A stretch of DNA of 64,000 nt from Otis tarda (lineage: Eukaryota; Chordata; Aves; Otidiformes; Otididae). The notes under the pieces are model-generated. The model saw only the letters and a list, made by a program, of their open reading frames with translations. It was not told the DNA's origin and ran no database searches. The stretch's first letter is position 1; every line of letters starts with the position of its first letter. The translations under genes and the position numbers were made by a program. The DNA is taken from contig CM048552.1 in NCBI GenBank assembly GCA_026413225.1, forward strand, positions 199,281,553 through 199,345,552. The letters run 5' to 3'. Positions 28,001 through 43,000 of the stretch are shown here, one piece after another.

Positions 28001-31000
28001 TTCTTGGAAAAGTATAAATTAGTGAAATATGTATGTCATGATAATTTATACTGCAAAACCATTTTTTTCCCCAAGAATTTCTTGTATAATGTGCACCCTG
28101 GTCGAGTCTGTTTTTGGAATAAGAGTGTGCTTTTGAAAGGAATTTCCTGGTCATCCCTAGTTTTTTAAATTTTGACTTACATTATGAAGAAGTCTTGGAT
28201 CATGTAAATCCATTTCCTGTTGGATTAAACTAAATTAGAAGGTACATTCTCAAAGTGCACCTAAGGTGCTCCATGGGAGGACTCTTGGACTAGTCCAGAG
28301 TGCTGAATTTGAAAAAAAAAACCAGAAACAAAGAACTCTAAATTGAGATCTAAAGCCTATATAGAATGCAGAATCAGACTCTTTTCAGTGGTGCCCAGGG
28401 ACAGGACCAGAGGCAGTGGGCACAAACTGAAATAGAGGAGTTTCTGTCTGAACATCAGGAAACTGTGTTTTACTGTGAGAGTGACCAGGCACTGGTGCAG
28501 GTTGCCTGGAGAGGTTGTGGAATCTCCATTGTTGGAGATATTTACAAGCCATGTGGATGTGGTCCTAGGCAGCTGGCTCTAGGTGGCCCTGCTTGAGCAG
28601 GGGAGTTGGACGGGATGCCCTCCAGAGGTCCTATGCCCATCCACTTCTGTTGGTCTACATTGCTTGCTAATGTAGGCGTAGGTGCTATTGAGTCACTTGA
28701 AGATGGATTATTTTTCAGTTTCTTCTCTTTCTTAGAGGGGATCTGAGTAGTGGAATGTTGTGTTTCACCTCTCGAGCTCTGGTGTGTTGCCTAATAAAAT
28801 TTTTAAATAACAGAGGAAGTGTGACATGTAGCGCCTATTCAGATTGACAATTCAAGACTTGAACCATACTGAAGATATGAAGACTCTTCTGCAAAGATAT
28901 GTTTCAAAATAGGTGTAATCTTGTTATTTTGGTTGCTGTGCTATCTACAGAAGTGCTCCAAATACTTATTTTTGCAGAGTAGTTGTTTATAATGTCTATG
29001 TCACTGCTTTCTTTTGAGGCTTCAGGTTTTGTGTGTATAAAGGTAGTAGGTATATCTAGGCTTTTATATGCTGCTCTTCTTTAGAGAGTAGTCCTCATTT
29101 TTGAAATGTCTTTGGTCCATCTTAGGTTTTGTAAATGCAGCTTTCTACCTGTTATTGTGGGTACAGTTCACAGAGTTTAGATGTGTAACTGTTTAATTTG
29201 AGGGTGTGGTTAGTGCCTAGATACCTGAGTTATGAACTGTGCTCAGTTAGTGAGTGCACATTTCTTATACCCTAGAAGAGATGTAAGAGGTCATCAAGAC
29301 AGAATTAGCAAGATGAAAAGGAATTGGTCTGGATGTACAGTATTCATTTCAGCAAACAATAAGCAGTCTATATGATTCATGTGTTTACTAGTTTCTTAAA
29401 TATATTGGAAGATGTATTTCAAATTACAGAAAGACATTTACAAAATTTATTTGTATAAGTGAATATAAAAAAATTGAAAGATTGGCATTCTTAAAATCAT
29501 ATTTGCTTTGCATTAAAGTATTTAATATGTGTTTGTAAAACCTATACTTTTTATTTTAAGTAGCTTTTGTCAGTAATTGCACTAGTTTGATTTGTACCTA
29601 AGCCATGCTTTTGGTTGGAAGTACGAACACTGATTCTTTGTGTTTATTTTAAAGAGAGAAGAATGGATGAATTTAGACTTCATGTCATTGAAAACCACGT
29701 CAGTAGCAGCTGTCAAAGGTGAAAGACACAAAGAAAAAATACTGGAACGACAAAAAGCTCAAGAAATGGAGCAGGTAGGAGGAATTAATGTATCAACTTT
29801 TTTCCTGAAGAAAGAGTTCAGAGGAATTGCTGTGCCTTTCATGCCGCAGTTGTGCATGAACACATGCGTGGATCAGGGTTTGGCTAGGGAAAGGGTTGGT
29901 GTCATTAAATTAGTTCTGTTTACATACAGTTGCTGGCTGCTTCATTTGTTCATTCAGCTCCTTAAATGCAATGTAGTCTGGTCTGAAAACATAGTGGCTG
30001 ATCACTATCTAATATTTACTTGTCCTCACATCTCACAGTAGGCCATTTGTTGCTGTTAGATTTCCCAGTTAGTTGTGTTGTGACTAGGAACCAGGCTGAC
30101 TTGGAGCGCTGTTCATGTGTAGTATGTGGTGCTTTGGTTATTGTCTTTTGGGAAAGGATGAATCTCTTTGGTTTCTCCTCACATAATTTTTTTCTGAACA
30201 TTTTTTCTGAACTGTTGAAGAACAACTTAGTGTGGAGATCTTAAATCACCAGAATGTCAGCATGTATTATGTAGTTTGTGACAATTTATATGTATTCTTG
30301 ATCCTAGAAGAATATGATTTTTATAGACTTTCCCACCCAACCGCTTGCTCTCCATTCAGGTATATAGTTTTATGTTTTCTACACCAGAATGTCTGTCCTT
30401 TCTTTGATACCCAAAACAATGTATACAACAACTGCATAGAGCATGCCAGTTGTAGTGATGAGTTGATGATACAACATAGACAAATTCAAAATTTTGTCAG
30501 TGCTGGAATACCTAATCAACCCTTTTCTGCAGTGGACTTCCTTGCCTGCTTCCAGAGAAGTCAATTGACAGAATCATAATAGATGATCTAGTTTGAGAGT
30601 TTGAGGGTAACTTGAGGTAAAACGAAGAGCCTCTGTAACAGCAGTGCTTCAGACGCAAGTGCACATAGCTGCTATGCTGGCAAAGAAGTCAAACATGCTT
30701 CTGTGTAATAAGGGTGCCAATTAAACACATGTTTGAGCGCTTTGGCTCCAAATGGAGAGTTATGTTTATTTCTACCTGTCATTAGATAGCATAAGTTATG
30801 AGCAAGCTGTTCTATTCCCACACAAGTCTCACAAAAATTATCAAATATTCTAAAAAATACAAACCATATGCTATGCACACATTAAAATTGTTTCTGTTTT
30901 AGGCCATGCTGTCTCAGAGAGAACTCAATCCCTATTGGAAAGATGGTGGTACAGGTTTGCCACCAGAGAAGGATGAAGCAGCTTCAGTTAAGAAAGGTAA

Positions 31001-34000
31001 ACAGCAACTTTTAGTAATAATCTTAAATTTCTGTCTGCAGTTTCTGGTCTCTGTGTAGCTAAAAAGTTACTACTAACATTGATGTAAAGGGATTATGAAT
31101 AACATGTAATACAATAAAAGTTGGATGAAAATTCTGTAGTGAATATTGGGTTAATATCATAGTGTGTTGTTTTGCAGAATTTATCTTCATTGGTTTTAAT
31201 TTTGAGTGGTTTGACCTTCAGTATCGTTACAGAAATTCTCCATTTTGAACTAATTAAAAGAAAGCATGATTTAACTGAGACAAGATAAATTGTTGTCATC
31301 TCATTTGGTTCCTTTCATTCCATTAAACAAATTACAGTTTTAAAATATTCAACCACAGAAGTCTGAGTCACATTAAAATGAAGTACATTACAGATACAGT
31401 TTATGAAAAATGTTATTTCTGTAACCTTTGCAGTTCTTTCCTTACCCTGCCTATTTCCAGCATGAGCAGTTAGAAAAACGTTTTTTGTAATGTCATGAAA
31501 CATTTATTATGTGATAAGAAGGGTCATTTTATTCTGTCAACAGGGAACAGTAGAGTCCCTGGCTTTTCTCTTTGGGAGCCTTTCCCTGTGGACATTCTGT
31601 CCTGCAAGCCATTAGCCTCATGCCCAGTTTTAGGGGTCACAGAGATCAACGATCTGTAAAAGATGACAGGCATCAGTGAGTATGTGTCCTGAATGTGAAC
31701 ACCTCTTCTCAAATGGAAAGCAATGGGTTACTCATTAATTTTCTGAGAAAGGGAATGCACTTGTTTGTATGTAAGGGGTATGCCAAAGTATGGACACAGG
31801 AAGTGGAAACGATGGGAAGGTTCTTTAATTTCATAAAAAAAAATCCACAACTTCTCATATGCCACTCCTGTCTTAGGAACTGCTTGTTGTGTTCTGTGAT
31901 AAAATGGAGAAGCTTGAATTAAATGAGTGGTGTTCCTGAGGTATATCCAGCATTAACTTATAAAAACATGTAATTGTAGTATTATGTACTTTCTATTTTT
32001 CTTTTGCATCCCTTCAATTTTTACATTAAGTGTAGGTGAAGGTTGAATGTCACATACAAAGTAAGGTTAAACAGGAATAACTACTGAGATAGAAAACTAT
32101 AACTTCTCATTGTTTTCTACTTTAGTTACAGTGGTAGAAGATGCTGGATTAAGTTGGTTACAAAAATCATACCAAAGGATGAAGGAGCAGGCTGAGAGAG
32201 AGAAACGAAATTTTGAGGAAATTGTAGCTGAGAGATATGGGGTAAGGATCTTCAATTAATTTTTTTTTCCTACTAATAGATGGTTGGGAAAGGTTACTTT
32301 AATGTAAAGGCACAAATACTTAATGTATAGTATAAGACATAAGGAAGGAAGCAGGAAAAAACAGCCTCTGAAGCTTCTTTCAAGTGATGAAGAATTTAAA
32401 GCTACCCAGCTTTTTATGTATTTTTCGTGAAATAGTTTTACTACATGGGATCCTATAGCAAATTAAAAATACTTATCTCCTATGTCAGGAGGTTGAAATG
32501 ACCCCAGTCACATCCTGAGTGCTTCCAAAATATAATGTATACTAGAAAATGTATTTTGTTCTCCTGTATGTAGCAGATAATAATGCGCGTTGTGGATCAT
32601 AATAATGCCAAGGTAATTTGGAGGGCTGTGTCAAATTTTACCAAATATGCGTCTTCAGGCCACCTGTGATTTGCTCAGTCCAGATATATTGGGAAAGCTG
32701 CTTGCTTCTGAAGGGTTCAAAAGTCTTCAAAATTTATTTCTAATAAAACAGTCTGCCATAACAATATGAACTCTTTAAAGCCTGCCCTCCCTACATATTA
32801 TATTATTGTCTTTAAAAGCATTGGTCAAAGGGTGTTAAATCTTGGTCAAAGGGTATAGTGTTACATTTGAGATTTTTGTGGGGTTTTTTATTAGATTAAT
32901 TTGGTTGTGGAAATCTTGGAAAATACTTCATACTATTGTCTTTGAATTAAATTGTAGTCACTCTTGAGTGATTAAGCTGACATGGTCAGGACTGGTAGAA
33001 ATTATTCAGTGACAGTGATTGTAAAGAATGCTATTTTTAAGAATCTTTCTCAAGAAGCTAAAGTTCAAACAGCATGAAGCACTCTGGCTGCTGAAGTACA
33101 GGATAGTGAATGAAAGAGATCCCTGCCTGATTTGCTTCAGTATGTAATGTTGGGGGGGGAGGTGGTAGGTAATTGGTGGCTTTTAATTCAGCTCAAAAGA
33201 GGGAAGAGGAACAGTTCACATTTTCCATAATTGCTTAATGGATAGAGTATTTGTCCAGAAAGCCAGAGACAGAGGTTCAAAGCCTGTTTCAAGCTAAAGG
33301 TTTTGAACTCACTCCTGTGTTTTTTAAGAATTTAACTAGATTGTAAAATGGTTTCGTCGGAACATCCGTTGGTTCTGTAGAAGCTGAGCATCTGGTGAGC
33401 ATAAATGCAAAGTTCATGAGTAAGAAAGAAGCAGCCTTTCTCACTAGCTGAAGCCCCTGATCTCCAGGTTGCCAGCAGGAGACAGTTCTGAGGCTTTGGT
33501 CCCTGTTCCCAGGAGTGCTTTAGCACTTTACTTTAGAGCCACTGGATAAAAGTTAGAAATAGTCCAAGAGAAGGGATCAGAAGGCCTTCCCAACAGAGCA
33601 TCTTAAACATGAGACTGTAAGTTCTCTTTTTCGTACTGGTCTTCCTTTCCATTCCATGGCTCATGTCTTGCCCTTTTTGCAGTGACTCATTTTCACAGAG
33701 TGTTGCCTTTCTTGTAATACTTTGTAGGGAGCGTCGCAATAACCCATGATCTTAGAAGCAGTATGACTGTTTTTATTCTTTCTTATAGTCAATGGAGATA
33801 TTTCAGTCACGATTGGAAGAAGCGGAAAGAGTTGCATCCAGAAAGGAAAATTATTATAGAAGTGGAAGATGGAAGAAAACTGACTATTCAGAAAGTGAGA
33901 AAGAAAAGAAAGAACAGCATATGAAAAAGGAGACACGAGATGAAGATGATAGAAACAGGAAAATGTTTGGTGGCTATACCAGGGAGAAACATGACAAGGG

Positions 34001-37000
34001 ATGGGCACAAGAAGACAAAGATTTCAAAAGGGATGTGTCAAGAGAAGACCAAGAACGTGGACACAGTAGCATGGACTCAGTATTGAGAGGCTACAGCTCC
34101 AAAGCAGAAAAACACTCTGATGAAAAACGAAGTCAAGAAAAGAGTTCATCTCTAAGGAACATAAAACACAAATTTCTGAAACCCTCTGAAGATGATTTAT
34201 CATCTTACAGTGCACCTAGAGATTACAAGTCACAGCAGTCCTCTTCCAAACTAGCGGTTCATAGCTCTTTGAGCAGTCGTTTCCAAAAACCTAGTGAGGA
34301 TACTGCACCGTGGACCAAAGCACACACTGAAGACAGCAATGAGAAATTAATGTCAGATCAAAAATCATCAGGTACTAGGGAGCAAATTGATGACGATAGT
34401 TGGGAGAGAACTCCAAGTGATGAGAAGTCGCAAGAGGAGTACCCAAGCGATATCCCTGAGAAGAAACAAATATTGTCTGACAGTAAAACATCGTGTTCTA
34501 GGTATTTTACAAACATCTTTACTAGTCTGTTATTTGCTGTATTTTTTATGGCAAAGTATACCAGAAACTCTATCTTCTTTGTGACAGTATTAGATCTGAT
34601 TGTATCAGATCTCTTTACTTAGGAGGAGGCTAGCTTCACAGCTAAGAGCAGCTAAAATGGACCACTGCAGAAGTAATGACCACCCCCTGCTTGTCCTGTC
34701 TCCTCAGCATATTTGAGAATTGCTAATCTTAGAATTATAGAATGGTTTGGATTGAAGGGACCTTTAAAAGTCACCTACTCCAATCCCCCTGCGAAGAGAA
34801 TGACAGATTATTTTCTGCTTCTTTCTGCTGTTAGTTCACACTGCAGTAAAATTGACCTCTTAGGCAAAAAAACTGCAAAACAGTATGTTGTTGAATTCGT
34901 AAAAGGCAAACTTTAAATGTTAGAAAATGCAGACTAAAAACTGAAATAATGAATACAGCAGAGATAAGTTTGCTACCCGTGAGATGAACTCTTACACTGA
35001 AGTTATAGCATGTGAAATATAGTAGAAGGTATTGATCAGAAAAGTACCATGGAAAAGTATTTTCTATGGAAATGAGAAAAGATGAATAGGAATGGGAAGA
35101 GAAGAGGAAAGTAATTTGCAGTAGGAATTTCAGTTTGCCTGACTTGATTTAATGAAAGACAACAGAGACCAGTAAGGAGAGCTGGTCAGAAAAGTAAGTT
35201 GTAAACGAGTGAGCTTTTACACTACTTGAGGCCGCCTGTTCTCCGCTATTACCAGCTTGTTGATTCTTTCAGTGATATGAGTAGTGTAATTATTGCTCTG
35301 AATGGTTTTCTTCAGGTCTTCTCAATAATAGGTAAGCATATGCAAAAGTATTTTAGAGTCAGGGCAGTGTTATTTGATTGCTTGTGAAAGCTGGACAAGC
35401 AAATGTTCAGATTATATGAGCAGAGTGATATGATTTTGTTAGAAACAGCATTTGATGAAATATGATCAAGTGTAATTTCCTGTTTCTTACATGCTTATGT
35501 CAGTTATTTGCAGGAAAAAAGCTTCATATAGTGGGTTTATTAATTTAATGTTAATGTTTAATTGTTGGATTCTAATAACAAGGGAGCACCTTGAAATTAT
35601 GTATTTTATTTATAGTGGTTCCTACATGTAGTACTTGCAAACACATAGTGAGTGAGGTATCTGCAAAGAAGAATTGTACATGAAATAAGTGCTGCATGAC
35701 TAACCAAAACCAGGCAGCTGTGTTTACAAAATTCTTTGTACTGTACAGGTTGAGTATTTTTTCCGGATTTTACTTGCTATGTTTTCTACTTTGAAAGGAG
35801 GGAATTAAATTTACATTTTTGTTGATAGCAGGAAGAGAATTTTTTTGCATGACATTCACTCAATCTATTTTATTTATTTATATATTTATTTATTTATTTT
35901 AAAAGCATGACTTTGAATATTCATCGTGGCAGGTGTATTTCTGAATTCTGCCACGAACAGTTCGTATGCACTATGGGAAGTCCCATAGCGTTTGTCATGT
36001 TTTGTTTTATTGTTTATTTTAGTATTTGCCTAGGTGTTACTTTGCTGGAAAATGAGAAATATATCTATATAGCTGTTTTAGTTACTCTGAAAAAAAGATC
36101 TTGTAGCATTAAACTGCAGTGTATAAGACATTATTAGGCATTCAAATTTGGTGATCCTTTTCATTTTCTGGATACTGCCCAAATAGTTATTGTCCTGAAG
36201 TGCCTGAGGTTTGCCACTTAAAAGCGCTTTGTAAATTTGATTTAGAATGATTCACGGTGTGTCTCAGCTGGAGCCTATGAACCTTCCTCAGCTCTTGAGT
36301 CCTGGTTTCTTCATAACTTCATTTAGGTACGAGGTCTGCACAATCCACAGTTGTTTTCTGCCTGCCTTGGGTAGTACTTTGGTTTCTGTAAGGGAACATA
36401 GGTATTAATATAAGGAGGGATGCTGCAGTGAGCTGGGAGATTGCATCCATGCTGCAGTTGAGACACAGGCTCCCTGAAAATGAAAATACACATTCAGAAC
36501 TGTATGCCTGGAAAAACCCACCCTGCTAAGATTTTTTTTTTTTTTGCGCACATAAAAAATATGATTATGCATGGTTAGAGTCTAATCCTTAATCTTAAAT
36601 ATTATGCACTTTTTTAGAGAAGCCGAATACCTCACTAATTAACAGCAAATAATCTATGTCAATGGTGCATAATCCTTTAGTAAGCCTAACTTCATTCTCA
36701 GTTTTGTTTCCTCCATGACTTCCAGAAGGAGAAAGCAGGATCTGACAGCTGTGTCGTACAAGTGATGGTAAATAGGAGTTCTGATATCCAGTGTACTTTA
36801 TTTAACTGTAGTGAACTACTAACAGTAGGAGAGTTTTGGTGGTTGTCCAAAATGCAGAGGCCGCGAGAGACTCACCATGTGAAGACCCTTGTTTTTATTT
36901 GATTTATTTATGTATTTTTGAGGGGTTTTATCTGGAGAGAGGGGAAGATGTGGAGCTGGGTGTTGCTCTGCTTGTGTTTGACCTCAGCAGGTAACTAAGC

Positions 37001-40000
37001 ACGTACCCAGCTGCTCGCTCATTCTCCCTCCTGCAGAGGGAATCTGAAGAGCAAAAGGGGAGACTCATGGATTGGGTGAAGAGACTTTTAACAAATGAAG
37101 GAAAAGGGGAAAAAAACAAGTGATGCAAAGGCAGTCAGTCAGTCATCATCTCCCATGAACAGACCGGTGCCCAGCCAGTCTCTGAGCAGCAGCTATTTTG
37201 GAAAGACTGTATCCCCAGCTTCTATTGCTCAGCATGGCATTATGTGGCATGGGTCAGTTCGGGTCGGCTGTGCTGGCTGTGTCCCCTCCAGCCTCTTGCC
37301 AGCCTGTTTGCTGGGGATGCAGAGTGAGAAACAGAGAAAATCTTGAGGCTGTGTAAGCATTGTTCAGCAACAGCCAAAACACTGGTGTTTTATCGGCACT
37401 GTCACCAGTTAAGTCCAAAGCACAGCACCATACGAGCTGCTATGAAGAACATAAACTCCATCCCAGCCAGACCCAGTACAGCATGTAATTATTGAGTAGA
37501 AGTTAGTGCTACCATTGCCTCATTGTTGTTGTCTTAAAAGCAGCAACTACTCTTTTACAGTCTTATTTTATGGGGGTTTTTTTTTTTTTTTTTTTTTTTT
37601 TTGTTAAATAATAGTGAATAGCTTTTTTTTTTTTCAAATACAAAAACCATACCTTTTAGCTTTTGGTTACCACGTGTAGGAAGGACAATACTAATTGTCA
37701 CTGGACAGAACTGCAAATTTTGAGAAGCTAAGTTGTACATGGAAGTGATTTGCTTATTCAAGTTCAAAGAATTAAATTATTATGATAGAAAACAGAATTC
37801 TTTTCCTCACAGAAGATAACTAAGCATAGAAACTATTTAGCTGGCGTTTTCTTTTGCATATGTTTTATGGTTTAGTTCTGTTAAACCCAATTGTGCATCA
37901 TCTTTGATATTTTAATTATATTTTTTAGCCAATACAATGACTGAGCTGATTTATTAGTAAAGTGGAGATTACTTAGGCCTGGAAAACCGTATAGCCTCTG
38001 CTGATTGACTTATTTCCAAGTTATTTTAAGCTGACTCTTAACTCCTAAGCTTCTCTGTGTTTGAGATAGTGTGTGATCTGTCTCCTTCAGTGAGAATTGT
38101 CTGTCTTTGTAGAATTTTGTAGAAAATTCCGGCTTCTGGAACATTTCAGGTTTGGATATGTGGGCTAGTTATCTGTTGCGAATAATTTATAAGCTGCTGC
38201 TTTCTTTTTCTTCCTAGAGTTTCAAGTCTTGTAATACATGTACTCTTTCAGTGGTGCTCAGTCAGTCACAAAAAGTAAATTTTCATTGACGTGAGGGCTT
38301 GGATTAATAGGTGTTACTGGTTCAGTTCCTCATCTCTCATGCTGACAATGTACCTTTTCAGTTTTATCCCTTCTAGAACACTGAGAGAGTTTCTTCAGCC
38401 TATAAATCAAAGTGGTTTTGGACAGTTATGACACAGGTTAATTAAAAGTGCTGATTAGATGTCCAAGTGATCCCCCCACAGGGAAAGTCCATCCAGCTAG
38501 CATTTGCTGTAAATCACACTTAATAATGTGACTGCTTCAGAGTTTAATTTGAGACAAGATAAAAAGCAAAGCAAAACAATGTCTCTAGTCTCAAAAAGTT
38601 CAGACAGTGATTCAAGCATTAGTGCCACTTAAAAAAAGCATGTATGAAGTAATAAACATCTTTTGTTCCCTTTACTGAAATAGTCTGCCTTGTTTTGAAA
38701 AATATAGGTTAAGGAGAAGTGAGAACTTCTTTGAAGGTTCTATTGCTGGTGAAGTTAATGTAAATGTTTCTGCTGAGTTTTTGGGTTTTATATTGGGCAT
38801 CTTCAAACCAGGCAAAGATAACTTTGGTAATTTCCGCAGGGCCGGGGAGATCTGGCAGTTAAAGATAATAACGTCTTCAAAGTTATCCTGTTCTTCAGAT
38901 CCTACAAGTTTTAACCATATTGAGTAGTGAGTGAATTCTTTTTCTCCCTTTTAATAGCAGGAGCCGATATAATAACTGTGATTTTATGTCTTTTTGTCTC
39001 TCTTACTTTTGGAGTTAGTTTGGTTTAGTCTTTTCTAGCATTAGAGAAAAAGAGCCAAACTTGTTCTATGCCTCTTTGCAATAATTCTGAGACCTTCTTT
39101 CTTATCATAAGAATTCATACTCCTACCTTTTAATATTAAAATTAGGATATAATACTATTTATGACTAGCTGTAGCTTCTCTAGGGAGACTTCATTTTAAA
39201 AACAGTACCTGTTAATTTTCCATGGAAAGTCTACCACATCAGCCTTTAGAAGTACAGGTTTTACTGTGAGCAGGTAAGTATGGGCATGTAAGTAGTTTTC
39301 AAGAGCTGGACGGCCATTTGGCGTACCCAAGGAGAACTGGGAAATGGGTGATTTTGCAGGAGCTGAGGAGTAAAAGCATGACCAAAGTCAGAAAGGCTAG
39401 TGTGGGTTTAAATTACTCTTTCTGCTCCTCTTTTCCTTGCTTTTTTGTCTGCTTATATCTACTACTGGCTATTGACTGTTTTTTCATGTTGAGAAAGTGT
39501 TCATAGATAGTGTTTTTCATTTTAATTGATCTCATAAACATTTTATTCAAGTTTTTTGTTTCAGAGGCGTTGGCAACTTCTAACTGTAAATATATTTTTA
39601 TAGTATGTTGCTATCAATTATTTTGACAATAGAAGCATATGTACCAGTACAGTAAGCATATAATACTTAATTATGCAGGTGAACACTGCATTGGTTTTCT
39701 ATGAGTTTAGTGCTGCTGATGTTTTACAGACATACATCAAAGGATGAGCCGCCTCGGGTCCTTAGTGAAGAGGAGATGAACAGACTGGGAGCGAGGATTG
39801 TGAAAGCAGAACTCATGGGAGACATGGTAATGTCTTTGAAAAAATGTTGTGATTTACTGCAGTTTTTCTTTAAAGCTCATAGTGATTTAGTTGTTAAAAA
39901 AAAAAGTATCGTTTCAAGCAAATAAAGTCCTGCAAAATTTAATCGGGTAGGATTTGAAGATACTGCTTTTACAGTAATTTCTGCTTTAAATGTCATGGTT

Positions 40001-43000
40001 CATAGACTAGAATAGAGGGTTCTGGTCCCCAGGTTTTGTAGGCTAGGCAGCATATGCAAAACCAGTTGTCCTCTGCCTTTTTTATAGGATTTAATGTCTT
40101 TATATTAAGCAGGGAGTAGGGGAAAACCGTCAAAGCTCTCCATCTGTGTTACAAGGTAGACAGTGTGTTTTGTTATTTCATCAGCTTTGTCACAAGTAGA
40201 TGCTTGTGGTCTGTAACTCTGCTATATAAGCATGCTTATTAATTCTGATATGGAAATGTAAAACTGGAAGGAACCTCATCGGCCATTGCATCCAGCTCTG
40301 CAGTGAGAACAACTGTGTAATGCTTTGTGGTCAGTTCTGCTTCTTCAATGAGTCTGGATCCATGGAGCTGAGATAAACAGCTGCACATTTTAATGTTGTT
40401 TTAGGAGGCTTGTTTCAGACAGCAACCTGAAGGATCAAGAATTTCGCTCTTTCGGAATACTAAACTCTGGAAGTGTATATATATATTTTTTTAATTACAT
40501 TAAGTACTGCTATAGTGAGTTTATTGCATTCAGTAGTACTGCCTGGAAGTTGGAATTATAACAAGGTCATAGTCTGTTAGTTTTTAAGCTAGATTTTACA
40601 AGTGCTTGCTCTGAACAGCTGCCCTTAAGGAAGTATTGCTGAAATTTTTTCAAGGATATAATAAAATAACACTTTTAGAAGTGAATTGTATTCGCTAAGA
40701 GCCTTTGTATTTTTTTTTAAAAGATTAATTTTTAGTGTACCTGTTTACCTTGCCTCCCATGACAGAATATTTGCACCAAAATCTGCATCACTAAGAAGTA
40801 ATAAATAAGACATGTTACGACTTCAAGTGCCAAATTACTGTTTCCTGAGAGGCATTGATTCTTTGATTTGTTTTAATCTGTAGTTTTCCTAGTTAATATA
40901 AAAAAAATACACCAGTGCGGAAAAAATATGTTTATGGATGTAATTATATAAGTTTGTGAGAGACTGGTATTAGTCACTTAAGGTATTATTTTAATACTTT
41001 TTCCTACAGAGGAAAAGGATGAAAGCTATCTGTACACGACTTACTGTAACTACTAAGGATGGGAAAGTTTTCCAAAGACTTTCATTGAGAGCAGCAAAAA
41101 TTTTAGAACTTTTTTTTTCTACTACTCAGCTTCAATAGCATTGTTCAAATAAAAGACTGGGCACAAGTGTAGGGTTTTTTTTTTCAACCTGACAGTAACC
41201 AAGTAAGAGTAATTTTAATAAAAATATTCAGAAGTTCTATGAGGCAAGTATGATTCTTTTACTATTCTACCATTTTGTTTTGACCAAAATAATGTAGCAG
41301 AAGCTAACATTATGATTTTACTGTTAATTTTATATATACATTTTTTTACGTATGCACTCTTAATTAGCATAGTTAAAAAAAAAAGCAACAAAATCAACCA
41401 CTGTATAAGTAATAAAATAACTCATCTTTGCTTTGTTGCTCTTTAAATATTTTTCATGGACTTTCTCTGATGAGATTGAAAATGCAGCTTGTTTAACCAG
41501 GTTCATCCCCACACACCAGAACAGATGGTTATGTAACAGCATGTCCTGATGGCTGGAACTCAAGCTTGGCCATGTGGGACAAATTAATTCTGAATCTATT
41601 TTTGTTACTGCTCGCTGCTTGGTGTTAATCAAATGGCTTAATTTTGGGGTGGCAAGTATAGGCATGATTATTGGAGTCCAATCAATAAAACTGGCAAAGT
41701 GGTCAAAGTATAAATGGTTGTCACCTGACAATTCTTAGCAAATGAAGATATTCTGAAGTGCTTGTATTTATTTAATGAACAGATGGATGAGAGAGCAGGA
41801 GCATCAAAAACAATTTACACAAGACTGTAAACTCTTCTCATTTTCCACCTCTTGTCCATTTTAATACCCAAAGTAAGTACTTAAGTGCTAAAGTTGGACA
41901 TGTGGTGCAGGGAGATGTGTAACTGCATAGCAAAAATGTCTGAGAGATTTCCCTAGACCCATTGCGTGCATGTGTGTATATATACATAACAATAAATAAA
42001 AGGATATGTAGCATAACTTGGATAGATTATATACTTGGTGTGTTCAGTCTTCCTTATTTAGCTTCCTATACATAAAGCAGTATCTGTGCTTAGCCACACA
42101 ATGAGTTTATTAGTATAAGTGAATAATGTTTAAGCATAATTTTTCTAGTCTTTTTATGACAATCTGTTTTTATGCTTCAGATGCCTCTGTTCTGAACATT
42201 TATTTTAGTTTTATCTCCATAAAAAACTGTGTGAATGGTATTGACATGTTTTCGTTAGTCTTTCGTGTCATTAGAGTTTAAAAAAATATATTAAAACATG
42301 AAGTAATGGAATGAATAGTTAATTCTGATATAGAGGTCTCTAAAAGTCTAAAATGGTTAAACTAATGGAGTGCTACTACTTTCTTTGAAGGAGTTAGCTT
42401 CAGAACTTCAAGCAGAACTTGAGAATGCTCGCAAATTGAGAGAGACTCAAGGGCAGATTCCAGCAAAGTCTAGCAGAGAGGTAAGGGGAAAATATTCTTC
42501 TTTTCTTTGTGCTATCATGATGGTATAATATAGGTAGCAGCTGAATTATAGAGAACATGAAATGTACGTAGGAAAATTGCAAGATGTGACTTCAGGTGGA
42601 TTACTGTTCAAATTGAATTGTACTTTTTCATGGTTAGCAAAACTTTCTCCATTGTACTTTAGCACCTCCCATAGGATTTTTTTTTTTTTTTACTGGTAAT
42701 ATTTTCTCAGCAATGATATTTGTCTTCCATTAAAAAGAAAACTGATGTGTTGTGTTGTTGACTGTGCTGGCTGTTACATAACTGATGTCTCTGAAGAAGC
42801 TGGCACTTTGAATGTTGTTCTTTTTAAAGGGTGGTATTCAAGAAATGGGTAGTAATCTTTTTCCATACAATTTTGATATAACTACAAGGAAACAGGGTCA
42901 ATATCTTCATTTATGAGCTCTGTCCTCATGGTGAAAAGCAGACTTCTAGGAAAAAACTAATGTTCTTGTTCACTTCAACCCCAATTCCACAGTGAAAATT

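Larger units (their letters stand above)
34502..39729 (+). other. Intron 8 of CWF19L2
   Basis: Phase 2 intron of 5.2 kb. It holds a CR1 3' scrap, a TTTA-rich tract, an antisense solo LTR and a long T-run, all listed separately. The rest is AT-rich without recognised content. Confidence 0.7.

Noticed and set aside
29775-30041. Extension of the exon 5 frame into intron 5
   Set aside because: The conserved protein continues in exon 6 after a good donor at 29775; the extension has no similarity to the family.
41360-41731. 123-codon minus-strand frame in intron 9
   Set aside because: No recognisable domain and no context; it may be conserved non-coding DNA, but a gene is not supported.
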